Part shown: piece by piece, positions 37,571 to 37,923 of the stretch | Layout: every line of letters begins with the position of its first letter | Numbering within the stretch: the stretch's first letter is position 1 | Source of the DNA: Salipiger marinus | Lineage (GTDB): Bacteria > Pseudomonadota > Alphaproteobacteria > Rhodobacterales > Rhodobacteraceae | DNA: 37,923 nucleotides | NCBI RefSeq assembly: GCF_900100085.1 | Contig: NZ_FNEJ01000033.1 | Coordinates: 1-37,923 of the forward strand | Direction of reading: 5' to 3' | Translations under genes and position numbers: made by a program | The notes under the pieces: model-generated | Database searches by the model: none | What the model was told of the DNA's origin: nothing | What the model saw: only the letters and a program-made list of their open reading frames with translations

Positions 37571-37923
37571 TAGGTCATGTTGACAAAAGGCGCAGCCAAA
37601 GTCGGATGGAGGTGATGTCGATGAAGCCCAAGAAGCTCTCAGCGGTTTTGTCGTAGCGTGTGGCGACACGGCGTGCGTTTTTCAACTTGTTGAAGCACCG
37701 CTCGACAAGGTTGCGCAAGGAATAGAGAGAATGATCCACACCCACGCGCATCCTGCGTGATTTGCGCATGGGAATTTGGGTGAGCACCTCCCGCGCCTCC
37801 ATCTTTTTCCGAATGCGGTCAGCATCATAGCCTCTGTCAGCCAGCAGGACGCTCGGCTCTGGCAGGTTGTTGACCATGACCAGGTCGAACCCCAGGTAAT
37901 CGGATGTCTGCCCCGGAGTGATT
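37571..37923 (-). mobile_element. IS5-family insertion sequence, one end only
   Basis: Sequence from about 37571 to the window edge belongs to an insertion sequence. The transposase stop lies almost at its end, GGTCATGTTGAC being the probable terminal sequence. The rest lies outside the window, so terminal inverted repeats and the target duplication cannot be checked. Confidence 0.8.
37575..37923 (-). CDS. IS5-family (IS427-type) transposase, C-terminal part
   Basis: This is the final 115 residues of a DDE transposase; the reading frame is open to the window edge, so the N-terminal part lies outside. The visible sequence opens ITPGQTSDYLGFDLV, then LADRGYDADRIRKKM (third-strand region with an acidic residue), YSLRNLVERCFNKLKNARRVATRYDKTAESFLGFI, the E-containing C1 signature (Y-(2)-R-(3)-E-(6)-K) of IS5/IS4 type, and SIRLWL. 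No internal stop is seen. The ATG at 37877 is internal and not the start. Confidence 0.9.
   Translation of the reverse strand, partial: ITPGQTSDYLGFDLVMVNNLPEPSVLLADRGYDADRIRKKMEAREVLTQIPMRKSRRMRVGVDHSLYSLRNLVERCFNKLKNARRVATRYDKTAESFLGFIDITSIRLWLRLLST

Noticed and set aside
1-37923. CRISPR array, tRNA or rRNA gene
   Set aside because: No regular repeat-spacer pattern, tRNA cloverleaf or rRNA-like stretch was noticed on either strand when read by eye.

Overview
The window is GC-rich (visibly well above 60%), densely packed bacterial DNA. Codon bias, gene families and gene order suggest an alphaproteobacterium of the Rhodobacteraceae/Paracoccus type; this is inferred from protein content, since no rRNA or tRNA is present. 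Most of the window is accessory in character: three unrelated solute-uptake systems, each with its own regulators and enzymes, then a membrane/stress block, with signs of rearrangement at both ends.

Layout. (1) Positions 67-9319, all on the minus strand: a TAXI-type TRAP transporter (binding protein, fused permease), a DUF1850 protein, a DctB-like sensor kinase and a DctD-like regulator joined by 4-nt start/stop overlaps, an AGE-family sugar isomerase, and an OmpR-type regulator whose partner kinase is cut off before its catalytic domains. (2) 9625-15636: a tripartite tricarboxylate transporter (tctCBA), a DapA-superfamily enzyme and a GntR/FCD regulator on the minus strand, divergent from kdgD on the plus strand. 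This looks like a sugar diacid (aldarate) uptake and breakdown locus. (3) 15746-25324: a branched-chain-type ABC importer (livKHMGF) with a secreted cyclase-family protein, an SDR and a methyltransferase, divergent from a zinc alcohol dehydrogenase plus LysR regulator. (4) 25350-30609: a PLP-dependent Orn/Lys/Arg decarboxylase, then a second DapA-like gene divergent from a Gfo/Idh/MocA dehydrogenase and a second GntR regulator. (5) 30723-33238: a four-helix membrane protein overlapping a periplasmic PQQ dehydrogenase, apparently a membrane-bound glucose-dehydrogenase-type enzyme split into two genes. (6) 33494-36161: a 22-residue membrane peptide, DUF883-like, holin-like and DUF3618 proteins, and a YciF-type ferritin-like protein. 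Both transcription units are preceded by matches to the alphaproteobacterial general-stress (EcfG) promoter. (7) 36227-37467: two overlapping unknown genes. (8) From 37575 to the end: the 3' part of an IS5-family transposase.

Main points of interest: a DctD-type activator without the GAFTGA loop and with an altered Walker B; a split quinoprotein dehydrogenase; a strong stem-loop between the binding-protein gene and the membrane genes in all three transporters; a candidate operator shared by the tct and kdgD promoters; two EcfG-type promoters over an envelope-stress block; and a truncated kinase at the left edge.
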